Source: Gerris lacustris (Eukaryota > Arthropoda > Insecta > Hemiptera > Gerridae). Taken from it: 64,000 nucleotides of DNA. The stretch's first letter is position 1. Every line of letters starts with the position of its first letter. The position numbers and the translations under genes are program-made. The stretch covers positions 61,695,832 to 61,759,831 of the forward strand of contig OX578283.1 of NCBI GenBank assembly GCA_951217055.1. Reading direction: 5' to 3'. The notes under the pieces are model-generated. The model saw nothing but the letters and a program-made list of their open reading frames with translations, was not told the DNA's origin and searched no databases. Below are positions 52,980 to 64,000 of this stretch, piece after piece.

Positions 52980-54030
52980 TAAGTTTTAGCGAATTTTCAA
53001 AGAAAATTACGCTATTGCAATGGCTTCAAAATTTTTGTAATGCGAATTTTTGTAAATTTTTTCCATGGAAATCCGTTATAGACCATTCTGAATCGATTCC
53101 TAAAATTTAACACTTTTTTTTATGTATGTATATATGTGTCTCTCCAGACGATATCTCCCCTTAGGATGCACTTAGAAATGTCAAACAAATTTAAAATGTC
53201 AATAATATCAAAAGAAAGGATGAGTTCGTTGGCCAGAATTTTTGGAGTTCATTTAGGGGTCAAATTTTTACAATTTAGGGCCAAAAATAGCATAAAAACG
53301 TGTTGTTTTTTTTTTTCATTTTACCCCCCTTTTATATGAAAATATGATAAAAGTGTACATAACAACAATTACTGTACTCTTAAAGAGCTTTCCAACGACA
53401 TGCATATTGAAGGGTAAATACTATTTTGACTTTTTAAAAAAAATCCAGTCATGCACCATGACTTAATGAGCGATTTTTCAAAGAAATCTGCATATTATTG
53501 GCTTATGATAATATAGGAAAATTTTGGTTTAGAATTTGCATGGGTGAAAAACAAAATTGGTACTCAGGGGTACAGGGTACAAAAGTCAAAATAGTATTTA
53601 CCCTTCAAGATGCATGTCGTTGGAAAGCTCTCTAAGAGTACAGTAATTGTTGTTATATACACGTTTATCATATTTTCATATAAAAGGGGGGTAAAATGGA
53701 AAAAACACGTTTTTATGCTATTTTTGACCCTAAATTGTAAAAATTTGACCGTTAAATGAACTCCAAAACTTCTGGTCAACGAACTCATCCTTTCTTTTGA
53801 TATTGTTGACATTTTAAAATTTGTTTGAAATTTTTAAGTGCATCCTAAGGGGAGATATCGTCTGGAGTGTGACACATATATACATACATACATAAAAAGA
53901 AAGTGTTAAATTTTAGGAATCGATTCAGAATGGTCTAAAACGGATTTCCATGGAAAAAATTTTCACAAATTCGCATTACAAAAATTTTGAAGCCATTGCA
54001 ATAACGTAATTTTCTTTGAAAATTCACTAA
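52980..54030. repeat. Foldback element, ~1.05 kb palindrome with ~450 bp arms
   Basis: The left arm (GCGAATTTTCAAAGAAAATTACG ... CTTTCCAACGACATGCAT...GGGTAAATACTATTTTGAC) is repeated inverted to 54028, with the turn near 53450-53570. The arms remain highly similar, including ACGATATCTCCCCTTAGGATGCACTT. The central ~120 bp is unpaired. No coding frame survives. Confidence 0.9.
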
Positions 54031-54054
54031 AAAAAAAGCATGAACAAATAAATT

Positions 54055-54345
54055 TTGTTTCCGAGCGTACCGAAACCGAAGGTTAGCTATGTGATCGTTC
54101 TGAAGAACGAAAATATTTTATGTCTCTGATTTCAAAAATTCCAAGACAGAAATCCGTTTCAGGCATCAGGGAACATTTTTGGTTCCGTGTCTGTTTGTAG
54201 GCCTGTTTGTCTATCGTTCAATTTATGCGCACCAACATATCTTAAAACCTTCTCATCCGATTTTATAGAAATTTGTATGGTAGTTCATAACTAGCCCATT
54301 GTTGGTCCCATGTAAGTTTCAACCTTCTGCGTCTATTTGCATCTT
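54055..54345 (+). mobile_element. Family B element, copy 6 (5' half), abutting family A copy
   Basis: It runs from CGAGCGTACCGAAACCGAAGG to GTAAGTTTCAACCTTCTGCGTCTATTTGCA. Family A copy 4 starts directly after it, so that insertion probably split or replaced the 3' half. Confidence 0.7.
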
Positions 54346-54348
54346 TTT

Positions 54349-54949
54349 ACTTTCTCATATAAAGAGAAAGTATTGTGATGGCGCGAAAATGCGATTTTGA
54401 GATTTTGATGGTTTTACACGTTTTGAGGTCCCCTGAGTCCAAAAAAGTGGTTTTTAAAAAATGTCTGTCCGTCGTCTGTCGTCTGTGCAGACGCCTGGAG
54501 CGTAAACTACTGGGCCGATTTTGACGAAATTTGGCATACATGATCAGAAAAATCATACCCCGAGGCGAAATCGAGAAATTAATTTTAGCTCTATATTTGG
54601 GGGCGCTGCCCCCCAAAAACTCTGAAAAAAACGGAAAAAGAATTTCTCGAAAACGGTTCCGACGATTTTGATTAAAAAATTCTAAAATGTAGTCCATTGG
54701 AATACGAATCCAACGATATAAGCCGTTTTCCCGGGAAAAATCTAGTTCCTGAGAAAATAGCTTAAAACGCGGACGGAGAGAGCCCGGGTTCGATTCCCCG
54801 CCCAGGAGAAGTTATTTTGATGATAAATTTTGATGAAAGGTTCAATAATAATTAAATTTACATACGAAAACTAATAAATGGAAAACACTGGGCTATGTAA
54901 TTATGAACTCGTATATGAGAAAGTTTGTCTGAGTTGTCTCGGACCGATT
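54349..54949 (+). mobile_element. Family A element, copy 4, best preserved, with tRNA-like box
   Basis: It runs from ACTTTCTCATATAAAGAGAAAG to TATATGAGAAAGTTTGTCTGAGTTGTCTCGGACCGATT. At 54744-54812 a stretch from TTCCTGAGAAAATAGC to GCCCGGGTTCGATTCCCCGCCCAGGAGAA has a canonical B box and TCCTG/CAGGA acceptor-like ends, like a shrunken tRNA. There is no transposase. Confidence 0.8.
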
Positions 54950-56105
54950 TTTTGCTTAAAATGATGAGGACTAAAAGTATAAATTTAGTAAAATTTAAAG
55001 AGCGTATACAGTTTAAATTAATCTGCGGCTATTTGCGGGCTACTTTTGACAAACAATCCAAATTTCATAAGAATCTTAATAGTAAAGTCTTTTTCTTTGA
55101 AATCGGTACAGGAAAGCTGTAGGCATTTGCGCAAAGGTGACTCACAGACATTTTTAATAGCCACATTTTCGACTCAACAATCGACAATATGAGAAAAAAA
55201 AAAATAAATAAAGAAGTATTTAAAAAAAAAAATATATATATAATGAGATAATTAATTAATAGTATTTTCACCAGAGAATTATAATTCTTGTTTTAATGTT
55301 AATTAATTCCACTGCTTAGTGTTCTGCAAGAAGTAAGCAATGGATTACTGATTACTGCATTTCATTACACCCCGACTTGCTTTTTGCTTAACGAACTGAA
55401 CTAAGTCTTCATGATTAACTTAAATAACAAGCCTAACTGTTTCAGTTCCACACATCATTTATTTTTATTTGTATATCTTCAATTAGAATTTATTTGATTA
55501 AACTTCTGACTAAAATGTAATTTACTTAATTAGGATTGCGTAAAGAAAAAATAACTGAAGGAGTTAGTCATGGTTAACAAACTTTATTTTTCTTCTTTTT
55601 TTTAATTAATTAAAAAAAAACTAAACAAAGAACAAGACATTTTAAGCGGCATCAAAACGAATAAAGAAACAGTGTTGTTGTAGAAACAGCTGTTTGCTAT
55701 AATTCCTAGTTAGAACAGTGTTAAAAGAAGTATTTATCTGGATTTAATTCGTTTTTGTAAGACAACTAAAAGCTAAGCTTTGTATTTAATGTTTCGTTTA
55801 ACGAAACAAAACTGATGACTACAGTTTTAGTAATCACGTGGTAGTCTCGTGCTGTGAAATTAACAGTAATTAGTATGTCTGGGGATCTGTAAGTCTCTGT
55901 TTAGTTGCAGTATATGAGTTGTTTCTCTTAATATGAAGGAAATCTATCTCTATATTAATTGGATCTATGACTATTAAATGTATATACGAGCGTTAACTAT
56001 GTACGAGGTCTCTATTATTTCAACTTTTAATCATCCTAATTGTCTTTAAGAGCAACAAAGAGAGAGAAAAAAGGAAATAAAACAGCTGAAGCAAATAAAA
56101 AAATA
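54950..56105. other. AT-rich intergenic DNA
   Basis: A short family B-like piece (AATTAATCTGCGGCTATTTGCGGGCTAC) is at 55015-55080. No gene is seen. Confidence 0.4.
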
Positions 56106-56515
56106 TGTGTGAGACTCACGCATTAGAAGTAAAACTTAAGTTTTAGAAACAGTTGATTTTATGCATTGCTCTCTTTGCATTTGTAAAAGATTTTATTATT
56201 TCACGATTAAGAAACGGTTATGTGGAATTTAATTGACAAATAAAATATAGAATAATGAAGAACAAACATGAAAACAACATTTATAATTTATATATATTAT
56301 ATTATTATAATATAATTAATATTACGCTTATATACCAATTCTGTGTATTGATAAATCATCTATTTCCGTGGTGCAATGGTTAGCACATAAGCCTGCTGAA
56401 TCAGAGGTCGGTGGATCGAAACTTCTCGAAGTGAAAGATTTTTTACAGGTAAATCTTTCATGCGAGTCTCAAATCAAAAACAACTTCGTTACATGCAATT
56501 TCGTTTGTTCGGATG
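56106..56515 (+). mobile_element. Family P leader plus tRNA-headed SINE, copy 2
   Basis: GTGAGACTCACGCATTAGAAG...GGAATTTAATTGACAAATA (56108-56245) matches 45990-46125. It is followed by the SINE head TTCCGTGGTGCAATGGTTAGCACA...GGTCGGTGGATCGAAAC (56369-56430). The A and B boxes are intact. Whether the leader and SINE are one repeat is uncertain. Confidence 0.65.
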
Positions 56516-56523
56516 TACTATAC

Positions 56524-57520
56524 AGGGCCGGTGCGACCGTATAGGTGAACTAGGCGACCGCCTAGGGGGCTAGGGCCTGAGGGGCGCCGCAAGATACTTG
56601 CCCACCAAGATGTGAATGTTTTTTCTAAGAAAGATAGACGAATAACGTAAATTAGGAGAGATCTCAGGGACGAATCCATGGGGTCGAAGAGCAAAATCCC
56701 CCCCCCCCCCCAAATACAACAAATTTACGAAAATATATCAATTGAATATAAGGTTGAACATATCCCATATATTATATTATTTGAAGGTTGAAAATTTCTT
56801 ATGTTTTATTATTTTTCAAACCCATTTAAAACTAATAATATAATTATTTTGCTAATAAATGATTATTGTTTATGGAGCAATAGTCAAGTTGATATTATCA
56901 TTTAAAACTGGGATTCCCACTTACATGTTTATGTGGGATACAAACATTTAACTATTTTGTGTTTGTTTATTTGCATACCTTAATGGTTGTTTATTTTTAT
57001 ACTCAGTTGAGTGTGTATCCCCTTGTTCAGTTGCTGTATAGGACGTTGTGAAGGTATTTCATAATGAATCAGGAAGAATTAATAGCATAGTATAGCGTTA
57101 AAGGTGAAGATTTAGTTAATAAAAGTTTCAAAAATTCTGCAGAAACAATTTTAAACAAACTTTTAGGTAATGCTTTTTTTAGCTGAAAAATCTCTCTAAA
57201 ATTCACCTTTTTGAACCTAATTTTAAAAAAAAATTTCGGGGGAGGCCCCCGGACCCTTCTTTGGGCTAGGGTTATGTATGACAGAAGAGAGATTAGTAGG
57301 ACTGGCAACTATTTTAACTGAATTGAACAGGAGTTAGCAAGTTATTTACATTGTAGCAGTGATTAAATAATAAATTTGGGATAAATTGTGTTTTATTTGT
57401 TTTGTTCTTATATTTCCTAAAACTGAGTGGCTGAATCGACTGATCGGCGTTGGCTTAGAATGATTGGGGGGGAGGGCCTTATAATATTTTTGCCTAGGGC
57501 GCAAAACTTTGTTTTTGTGG
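56524..57520 (+). pseudogene. Decayed hAT transposon with transposase C-terminal trace
   Basis: The left end has CAGGGCCGGTGCGACCGTATAGGTGAACTAGGCGACCGCCTAGGGGGC, typical of one hAT group (zinc-finger MYM-type/ZNF862-like). Near 57280-57340 the plus strand reads a short ERLVGLATILTEL-like stretch, the shape of the hAT C-terminal dimerisation region. Near the right end GCCTAGGGCGCAAAAC mirrors the left block, but the final terminus is missing. Everything between is broken. Confidence 0.6.
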
Positions 57521-58347
57521 GTATTACTATATATTTTTAGTTTATTTTATTTACGAACATTTTCTAGTCGTATTTCTAAACAAAGAATGCTGTAATTTGA
57601 TCTTATTAAATTATTAAGTATGACATATTTATTTAGTAATCTTATAAAGAAAAGTAGTTGTAAAATATAATGTAAATATTATATTATTTAAATTCATTAT
57701 GTTAAATATTTTTATTGATTTTATTTTCCTTTTTTCATCCATTTATCAACATGTCTAAAAGTTCAACACGAAATAGTTCTTTTTATAACTTCATTGACCT
57801 ATTTGTTTTTTTATTTGTTCTTTTTTTGTTTTGATTTATAAATATTACATAAAATTATTAGCAAGAGATTAAGATTCGTTACAAATTGTACTTTAAACAA
57901 GGTCTTGACTTGTCCTTTTGTTCTACAGCTAATCCAGAAATACAAATTGTACAAACATTGAAAAAATACATTAAACAAATCAAAACAACTTTAACTTTAA
58001 AAAGCGTGATACATTCAAATTCGTGCGATAGTTTTTTTTTTTTTTTTTTTTTCAAATAGGTAAAATGTTTTTTTCGATATAATTTTAAATCTTTTTATAT
58101 CATTCTATTGGTTTTAAGTATAAATGCTTTAGGGCACGAACAATAGAAATCTATATACTAAAGCAACTAAATTAAATATATATATTTGTCGGCCTTGCAT
58201 TGTTTCTTTGTATTTCATGATTATTGTAATTTCTTTCCGAATGGACTTAAATTATACTTTAATGCCGTTACTGATTTGTTTGAATCTTTATTAAACCGGA
58301 ATAATATAATTTCTCTTCTCGTAAATTCAAACTGGTTTATTAAAAAA
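57521..58347. other. AT-rich intergenic DNA
   Basis: Nothing recognisable. A 20-base T run lies at about 58030. Confidence 0.4.
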
Positions 58348-58477
58348 GCAGCTTTCAACCTTCATAAGGCCATCATCAGTGCCTAACACCAAACAATGAA
58401 GTAATGAAATAAAAAGATGCAGAAGAAATAATGAAGTAAAAAAACAAAAAAATAAAATAAAATAATAATAATAATTA

Positions 58478-59265
58478 AATCGGTCCTAAACAACTCAGAC
58501 AAACTTTCTCATTTACTAGTTCATAATTACTTAGACCAGTGTTTTTCGTTTATTAGTTTTCGTGGTTTCGTAAATAATTAAATTAGTATTGAACATTTCA
58601 TCAAAATTTATCATAAGAATAACTTCTCCTCGACGGATAATCGAACCCGGTCTCTCTCCGTCCGCGTTTAAAGCTATTTTCTCAGGAACTAGATTTCTCC
58701 GGGGAAACCGCCTTATATCGTTAGATTCATATTTAAATAAACTACATTTTAGAATTTTAAATCAAAATCGTAGGAACCGAATTTTTTTTCCACGTCTTTT
58801 TAGAGTTTTTGGGGAGTACCTTCCCCAAATTTAGAGTTAAAATTAATCTCTCGATTTCGTCTCGGAGTATGATTTTTCTAAACATGTAAGCCAATTTTCG
58901 TCAAAATCGGCCTTGTACTTTAGGCTCCAGGCCCCAGGCATCTGCACACACAGGAAGACAGACTACAGACAGATATTGTTTTTAAAACCTCTTTTTTGGT
59001 CTCAAGGCATCTCAAAACCTCTAACCACCTCTAACCACCTCTAACAACCTCTAACCACTTCTAACAACCTCTAACCACCTCTAACCACCTCAAACAACCT
59101 CTAACCACCTCTAAGCACCTCTAACAACCTCTAACCACCTCTAACAACCTCTAACCACCTCTAACAACCTCTAACCACCTCTAACAACCTCTAACCACCT
59201 CTAATCACCTTTTTTTGGTCTCAAGGAACCTCAAAACGTATAAATCCAGCAAAATCACAAAATAG
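58478..59265 (-). mobile_element. Family A element, copy 5, expanded by a CTAACCACCT minisatellite
   Basis: Family A sequence runs from AATCGGTCCTAAACAACTCAG to GGTCTCAAGGCATCTCAAAACCTC. It is then interrupted by ~200 bp of CTAACCACCT/CTAACAACCT repeats (59015-59212), after which the same family A words (TTTTTTGGTCTCAAGGAACCTCAAAACG) resume. Confidence 0.8.
59015..59212 (+). repeat. CTAACCACCT/CTAACAACCT short tandem repeat
   Basis: About twenty 10-bp units are present. It resembles, but differs from, the CCACCTCCAAC arrays at 51320. The seed may be the family A word CTCAAAACCT. Confidence 0.92.
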
Positions 59266-59371
59266 TCTTAGTAAGAAAGAGTTTCTTTCCATTATTAATT
59301 TAAGTAAAGATAAACTAGTTAAAATAAAATTATAATAATACAATTGTTTTAGATATTATATCATAATAAAA

Positions 59372-59962
59372 AATTGGTCCGAGACAACTCAGACAAACTT
59401 TATCATATACAAGTTCATAATTACTTAGCCCAGTGTTTTCCATTTATTATTTTTCGTATGTATATTTAATTATTATTGAACATTTCATCAAAATTTATCA
59501 TAAAAATAACTTCTCCTGGGCAGGGAATCGAACCCGGGGTCTCTCCCTCCGCGATTTAAACTATTTTCTCAGGAACTAGATTTTTCCCCGGAAAACGGTT
59601 TATATCGTTAGATTTGTATTCAAATGGACTATATTTTAGAATTTTTTTTAATCAAAATCGTCGGAATCGTTTTCTATAAATAATTTTTTTTTCAGTTCAA
59701 AGAGTTTTTGGGGGGTAGTGCTTTCAAATTTGGAGCTAAAATTCATTTCTCGATTTCACCTCGGTGTATGATTTTTCTGAACATGTATGCCAAATTTCGT
59801 TAAAATCGGCCCAGTAATTTAGGCTCTAGGAGTTTGCATAGACAACAGACAGACATTTTTTAAAATCCACTTTTTTGGAATCAGGGGACTTCAAAACGTG
59901 TAAATCCATCAAAATCGAATTTTCGTGCCATCACAATACTTTCTCTTTATATGAGAAAGAAA
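59372..59962 (-). mobile_element. Family A element, copy 6
   Basis: It is a full copy from TTGGTCCGAGACAACTCAG to TTTCTCTTTATATGAGAAAG, with a preserved B-box complement (GGGCAGGGAATCGAACCCGGGG). It lies in the same orientation as copy 5, about 100 bp away. Confidence 0.82.
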
Positions 59963-60624
59963 AAATTGTGTATTCTATCAGCGGCAATTTCAACAAGTTC
60001 ATTATATGCTTAATTTCTTATACTCAGCTTCTAAATTAAAATATGGAAATCGCGGAAAAATTCAGTTTCCATCAAAAACGGTTCCGAAGATTTTAATAAA
60101 ACATTTATATCTTATGTAATGCATTTAATACCTTAGATGCCTTAATCGCTAAACCTTGCCACAAAATTAAACCTAATTTGGAAAAAATAAATTACAATTT
60201 AATTAATAATTTCAAGAAACATTATCATTAGTACTATTTTATTTTAGAATTATTTAAAGTTATTATTAGTTGTTTTTTTCTTTTTCTCCTAAAAGGCTAT
60301 TGAGATCATTAACTTAATTAATTTTTCAACTCTATAGAGTAGACTAAAACTAATTAATATTTTTGAGAAATTAAACAATTAAAAAATAAATTGCTTTTAA
60401 ATTACTATACTAATTACTATATCAGCTTAAATTAGCTTAGCTTTCGACAAATACTTAATTATATCCATATTTAGAAAACCAATTTACTATATACTTAATT
60501 AAACTCGTATTACTTAAAAAGAAAAGTAATTATACTGAAAAAAAAAAAAAAAAAAAAATACAAATGTATAGCAGACTATAATATTTTATAAATACTATAA
60601 ATGAGTTTGTATTGTGTATGAGGT

Positions 60625-60705
<81 letters not shown>

Positions 60706-60829
60706 TAGGGATATATTAATTGAATTTTTATCGGTGAAGTGTGAACAATTTTACTAACTGATGATTAAGTTGATAATATAAATTTATTGTTCAAATAATT
60801 TATAACTAAATTAATTTAACAATTTTTGC
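59963..60829. other. AT-rich DNA with a (TA)n microsatellite
   Basis: A run of about 35 TA units lies at 60631-60702, flanked by the duplicated word AGTAGGGATATAT / GTAGGGATATATAT. No gene is seen. Confidence 0.6.
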
Positions 60830-61198
60830 TTTCAAGTTTACCGAAGGTAATGGAAGCTGTATGATCGTTCTGTAGAACGAAACATTTTTATTTTTCCGAT
60901 TTCACAAATCCCAAGACAGAAATCTGTTTCAGAAATAAGAGAATATTTTTGGGTCCGGTCTGTCTTTCGGTGTGTCACTGAAATCTGAATTTTTTTTTTA
61001 AAAAAACTACACAGAAATCCGTTTCAGGCATCGGGAAACATTTGTGATCTCATTTCTGTCCGTCGGTCTGTCAGTCTGTAAGCCTGTAGGTCTGTCAGTC
61101 TGTCAGCCTGTAGGTTTTTGCCTGTCTATCTATTTTTGCGAACCAACATAATATCCTAAAACTACTCGTACAATTTTAATGAAATTTTGGCACTTCTT

Positions 61199-61423
61199 TA
61201 GATTGTTACTCCTCTTATAACAAAAACGGAGGGGAGTAACAATCTAAATAAGGTGTACGGAATGTTCTTCTTTAGACTGTTACTCCCCTTATAAAAACAG
61301 AAGTGTGATATTCCTTTGTCCCAAAGTACATTGAGCTAAACATCCCCTTGTCATAATAGTTATTTAGTCAAAGTAATTTATATTCTGAAAAAACTGAGGG
61401 GAGTAACAATCTAAAGAAGTACC
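61199..61423. mobile_element. Family C hAT-type MITE, copy 3 (8-bp TSD GAAATTTT)
   Basis: The ends are GGCACTTCTTTAGATTGTTACTCC and GGAGTAACAATCTAAAGAAGTACC. GAAATTTT at 61191-61198 and 61424-61431 is a perfect duplication that falls inside a known family B word (ATGAAATTTTGG), proving the insertion. Confidence 0.92.
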
Positions 61424-61722
61424 GAAATTTTGGTGGTTAGCCATAATTAGCCCATTGTTGGTCCCATATAAGTTTCAACATGTTGCACATATTGCTTACT
61501 CTCTTCCACATGCCCACAAACATACATTTATTTACACCTATAGCTTCAAAATTACTTATCTGATTTATAGAAATTTAGACAGTTTGTAGAATAGAGCCTA
61601 CAGATGGTTCTATAGTAATTTCAACCGTCTGCGCTCATTAACTTTCGTTAAATTGATACTTTTAATCACGTAAGAAATCAAAATAATTTTGACAGATGTA
61701 AAAAAAGGGGAGAAATAAATTA

Positions 61723-62620
61723 GGGGTCGTTTTCGGGCATTTCGCTTTTTCTAAATGCGAAAAATAAAAAAATAGTTTAAATAAAGTTATGTTTTGGGGC
61801 AATTATACGCGAGTTCTATGCATCCTGATTTTTTAACGTTTTTTTTTTTTGTTTAAAGTCGTAATTTTTATGTCACAAACGTTACCATTGAAAACTGCAC
61901 TATTTAATACTTATCTCACTTTTCCTGCAGTAATAATCGTTCTAAATAAGCAATTTAATCACTTAACGTGTAAGAGACCCAAATTTATTTAACTTTATTC
62001 GTAAAATGTAAAAAAAATTACCAACATGTGTCACATACGTTACCTATACAATATTAGAAAAGTTGCAATATTTTTAGTTTCAAAGCTGATAATTTTAAAG
62101 TAATGAGCTATAATTGTTATAAAAACATATTTTAAACAAAACAATATTCCTTGCTTAAATTATTAGCAAAAGTAATTTTCAGAAGAAAAAGAAATTCATA
62201 TATTTGAGTAACGTACGTGACATAGGAAAATAAGTTGCATTGGGAAAATAAAAATGTAAAATAAACCAATGAAAAAATCTTATTTTTTAAAATATTATAT
62301 ATTTATATATGTCTTAAATATATTTTTAAGAAAACTTATTGCACTTTAATCATAGCAAAAAGAAACGATTTTACGCAAAATAATAAGAAAATTAGAAAAT
62401 ATACCCGGGGACAGTAACGTACGTAACATTTTTTTTTTTTTTTTAAATTGATTAAGAAATTTGTTGATTGTTGTATTTACAATTTAAAAGCAGAAAAATG
62501 TTCCTTTCATTCTCCTTAAAAGAACGCATTAATTAAAATTAAAAATTTCCGTATACTTTCTTAGTTACACGTCTTCAAAGGTCGCGGACATGAAATGCCC
62601 AATTCAGTTGAAAACGACCC
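61723..62620. mobile_element. MITE with GGGTCGTTTTC ends and TTA duplication
   Basis: The ends GGGGTCGTTTTCGGGCATTTC and GAAATGCCCAATTCAGTTGAAAACGACCC are inverse apart from a short insertion. Flanking TTA at 61720-61722 and 62621-62623 suggests a PIF/Harbinger-type 3-bp TSD. The interior is AT-rich and has several near-copies of GTAACGTACGTGACAT (62030, 62207, 62412). Confidence 0.75.
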
Positions 62621-62699
62621 TTAGACAGAAAAGGGTTGTAAAAGCATAAACTCATTAAAGTACGAGATGAAGCTATGTGCCACACTAATTAGTAGACTA

Positions 62700-64000
62700 T
62701 CTTAAAAATATATTTATTCGACTTTTTTATATTGAAACATTACGTCTTTCATTTTAATAAATAGCCTAAAGCGAACAAACAAAATTAGCTAATATCTTTC
62801 TTTAAGGTAGTTCAATGAATTACTGCTTTAAGCATTCAAAATAAAGGTATAAAAGAAAACCAATTAACTTAAAATAAATACATAAAAGAGAATAGATTAA
62901 ACAGAAAGAAGTGAGGTCTAAATAATAATAAATTAATGTATGAAAATTATTACAAAATAAAAAAATGCAGATAGGTTTATTTAAGTTTCGGCTACTTATT
63001 TCTGAGAAAGTAAAAAAAAAAAATAAAAAAAAAATAAAAAATATAATCAGTATTTAATGTTTATTTTGGATAGGAATTTAAACGATTTTTTTTTTGTAAA
63101 GTTCCTTCTGTTAATGGAGCCGGTTAGGTTTATTTATTTGATTCTATACCTTTTACCTTTTTGCTTTTGTCGAAGGACTAAATGGAAAGGTTTAGAGATA
63201 AAAAAAAAAAAAATGTAATGATTTTTTTTTAAAAAAAGAAATAAATAAAATGGAAAATGAAAAAGGAGATGAACAAAAACTAAAAAATAAAAAAAAGTTT
63301 TTAAAAAAAATAAAAATAAATCCAAGTTTGGAATTTGAAATTAATTTAAGAAAAAAAAAATAAATAAAAAAATGAAGAAAACGATTCGTAGAAGGAGAGA
63401 AAGAAGTCGAATGGACAAAAAAAGCTAATAGGAATTATCAAAATAATGAACTTTGGAAAAGCAAAGAAGAAAATAAGTTTAAAGGTAATTACTCGAGAGG
63501 TGAATTGGTCTGACTTGATTCAATCCCTGATGTCCGAAGTCCTTTCAATTACTGAAGAAGTCCTTAAGTTGGTCATAAAAAGAAATCCTTTGGAGTTAAA
63601 TGGGCAACCATTTAAGGATAATGGCGTCTTCGGCTCCTTTTGAGAACATATCTTTTTCAAATCTTCTTCCCGCTTCTTTTTATTCTGTCTCTTTGTGCGG
63701 GACATTTATTTTTATGTCCTCCCCCCCCCCCCTTCCATTTCTTTGTTGGTGTAAGAAAAAAGAAATATATTTATATACTCCTCGACTTTTTTTTTTTTGG
63801 TTACTTCTTTCTTTTTTATGTGAATTAATGAATTTTTAATTTATATTTTAGTTCAGTTGAAATTCGAGTCTAAATACATTTAGAGCACCAGATATTTTTA
63901 TTATGAAGTTATTTTTTTTTTATGTTTACATATATTATGTTTTTCTTTTAATTTTTATTAACTGGTTTGTTTTGTGTTAAAATACATTGAATGTTTTTAA
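62700..64000. other. AT-rich intergenic DNA to the window end
   Basis: Homopolymer-rich sequence. Frames near 63446-63840 overlap each other on both strands and contain no recognisable domain. No gene is supported. Confidence 0.4.

Larger units (their letters stand above)
60830..62695 (+). mobile_element. Family B element, copy 7, carrying two nested MITEs
   Basis: Family B starts TCAAGTTTACCGAAGGTAATGGAAGC, is interrupted at 61199-61423 (family C) and 61723-62620 (TTA-type MITE), and ends GAAGCTATGTGCCACACTAATTAG at about 62692. Removing both insertions restores a collinear family B copy. A duplicated GTCTGTCAGTCTGT/AAATCCGTTTCAGGCATC stretch near 60960-61110 shows local expansion. Confidence 0.8.

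Overview
The window looks like nuclear DNA of an AT-rich invertebrate, probably an insect; hemipteran is only a guess. This is inferred from spliced genes, TATA boxes, tRNA-derived repeats, jockey-like LINE and hAT remnants, and very dense short inverted-repeat elements. I identified no conventional host protein-coding gene.

Positions 1 to about 16280 are one Polinton/Maverick, a self-synthesising, virus-like DNA transposon. The window opens inside its left terminal inverted repeat (TIR); at least 435 bp match between 1-435 and 15803-16239. On the minus strand is a three-exon protein-primed family B DNA polymerase (6216 to 1290). Diverging from it on the plus strand are an A32/FtsK-HerA-like packaging ATPase, two small tightly coupled genes, a chromodomain DDE integrase, a penton-like minor capsid protein, a basic glycine-rich virion protein, a hexon-like major capsid protein and an adenain-like cysteine protease. 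All these frames are open and the catalytic residues I looked for are present, so the element looks young or possibly functional. Polymerase and integrase would replicate and insert the element; ATPase, protease and capsid proteins form a virion morphogenesis module. The right arm (12371-15800) carries two further small genes: a 79-residue CHHC zinc-finger protein resembling the U11-48K/GTSF1 fold, and a 100-residue unknown protein with a clear TATA box and a 5' UTR intron. Each TIR contains a 73-nt tRNA-like sequence.

Positions 16280 to 64000 are a graveyard of repeats. Recurrent families are: (A) a ~600 bp element with CTTTCTCATAT ends and an internal tRNA-like segment; (B) a ~575 bp element running from an end that reads TTAGTGTGGCACATAG to one that reads TTCGGTAAGCTC; (C) short hAT-type MITEs with GGCACTTCTTTAG ends and perfect 8-bp target duplications (three copies); (D) a 1.05 kb CAGGGTGGTCC-ended inverted-repeat element; (E) a ~600 bp repeat with a long hairpin; (F) tandem units carrying AAGATGGCGGC; tRNA-headed SINEs; several long foldback palindromes; and minisatellites. 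There are also a jockey-like reverse-transcriptase remnant (27430-28400) with a family C MITE nested in it, a decayed hAT transposase region (56524-57520), and a small recurrent CUGAUGA...GAAA hairpin that recalls a hammerhead ribozyme core. Between these lie AT-rich stretches in which I see nothing codable.
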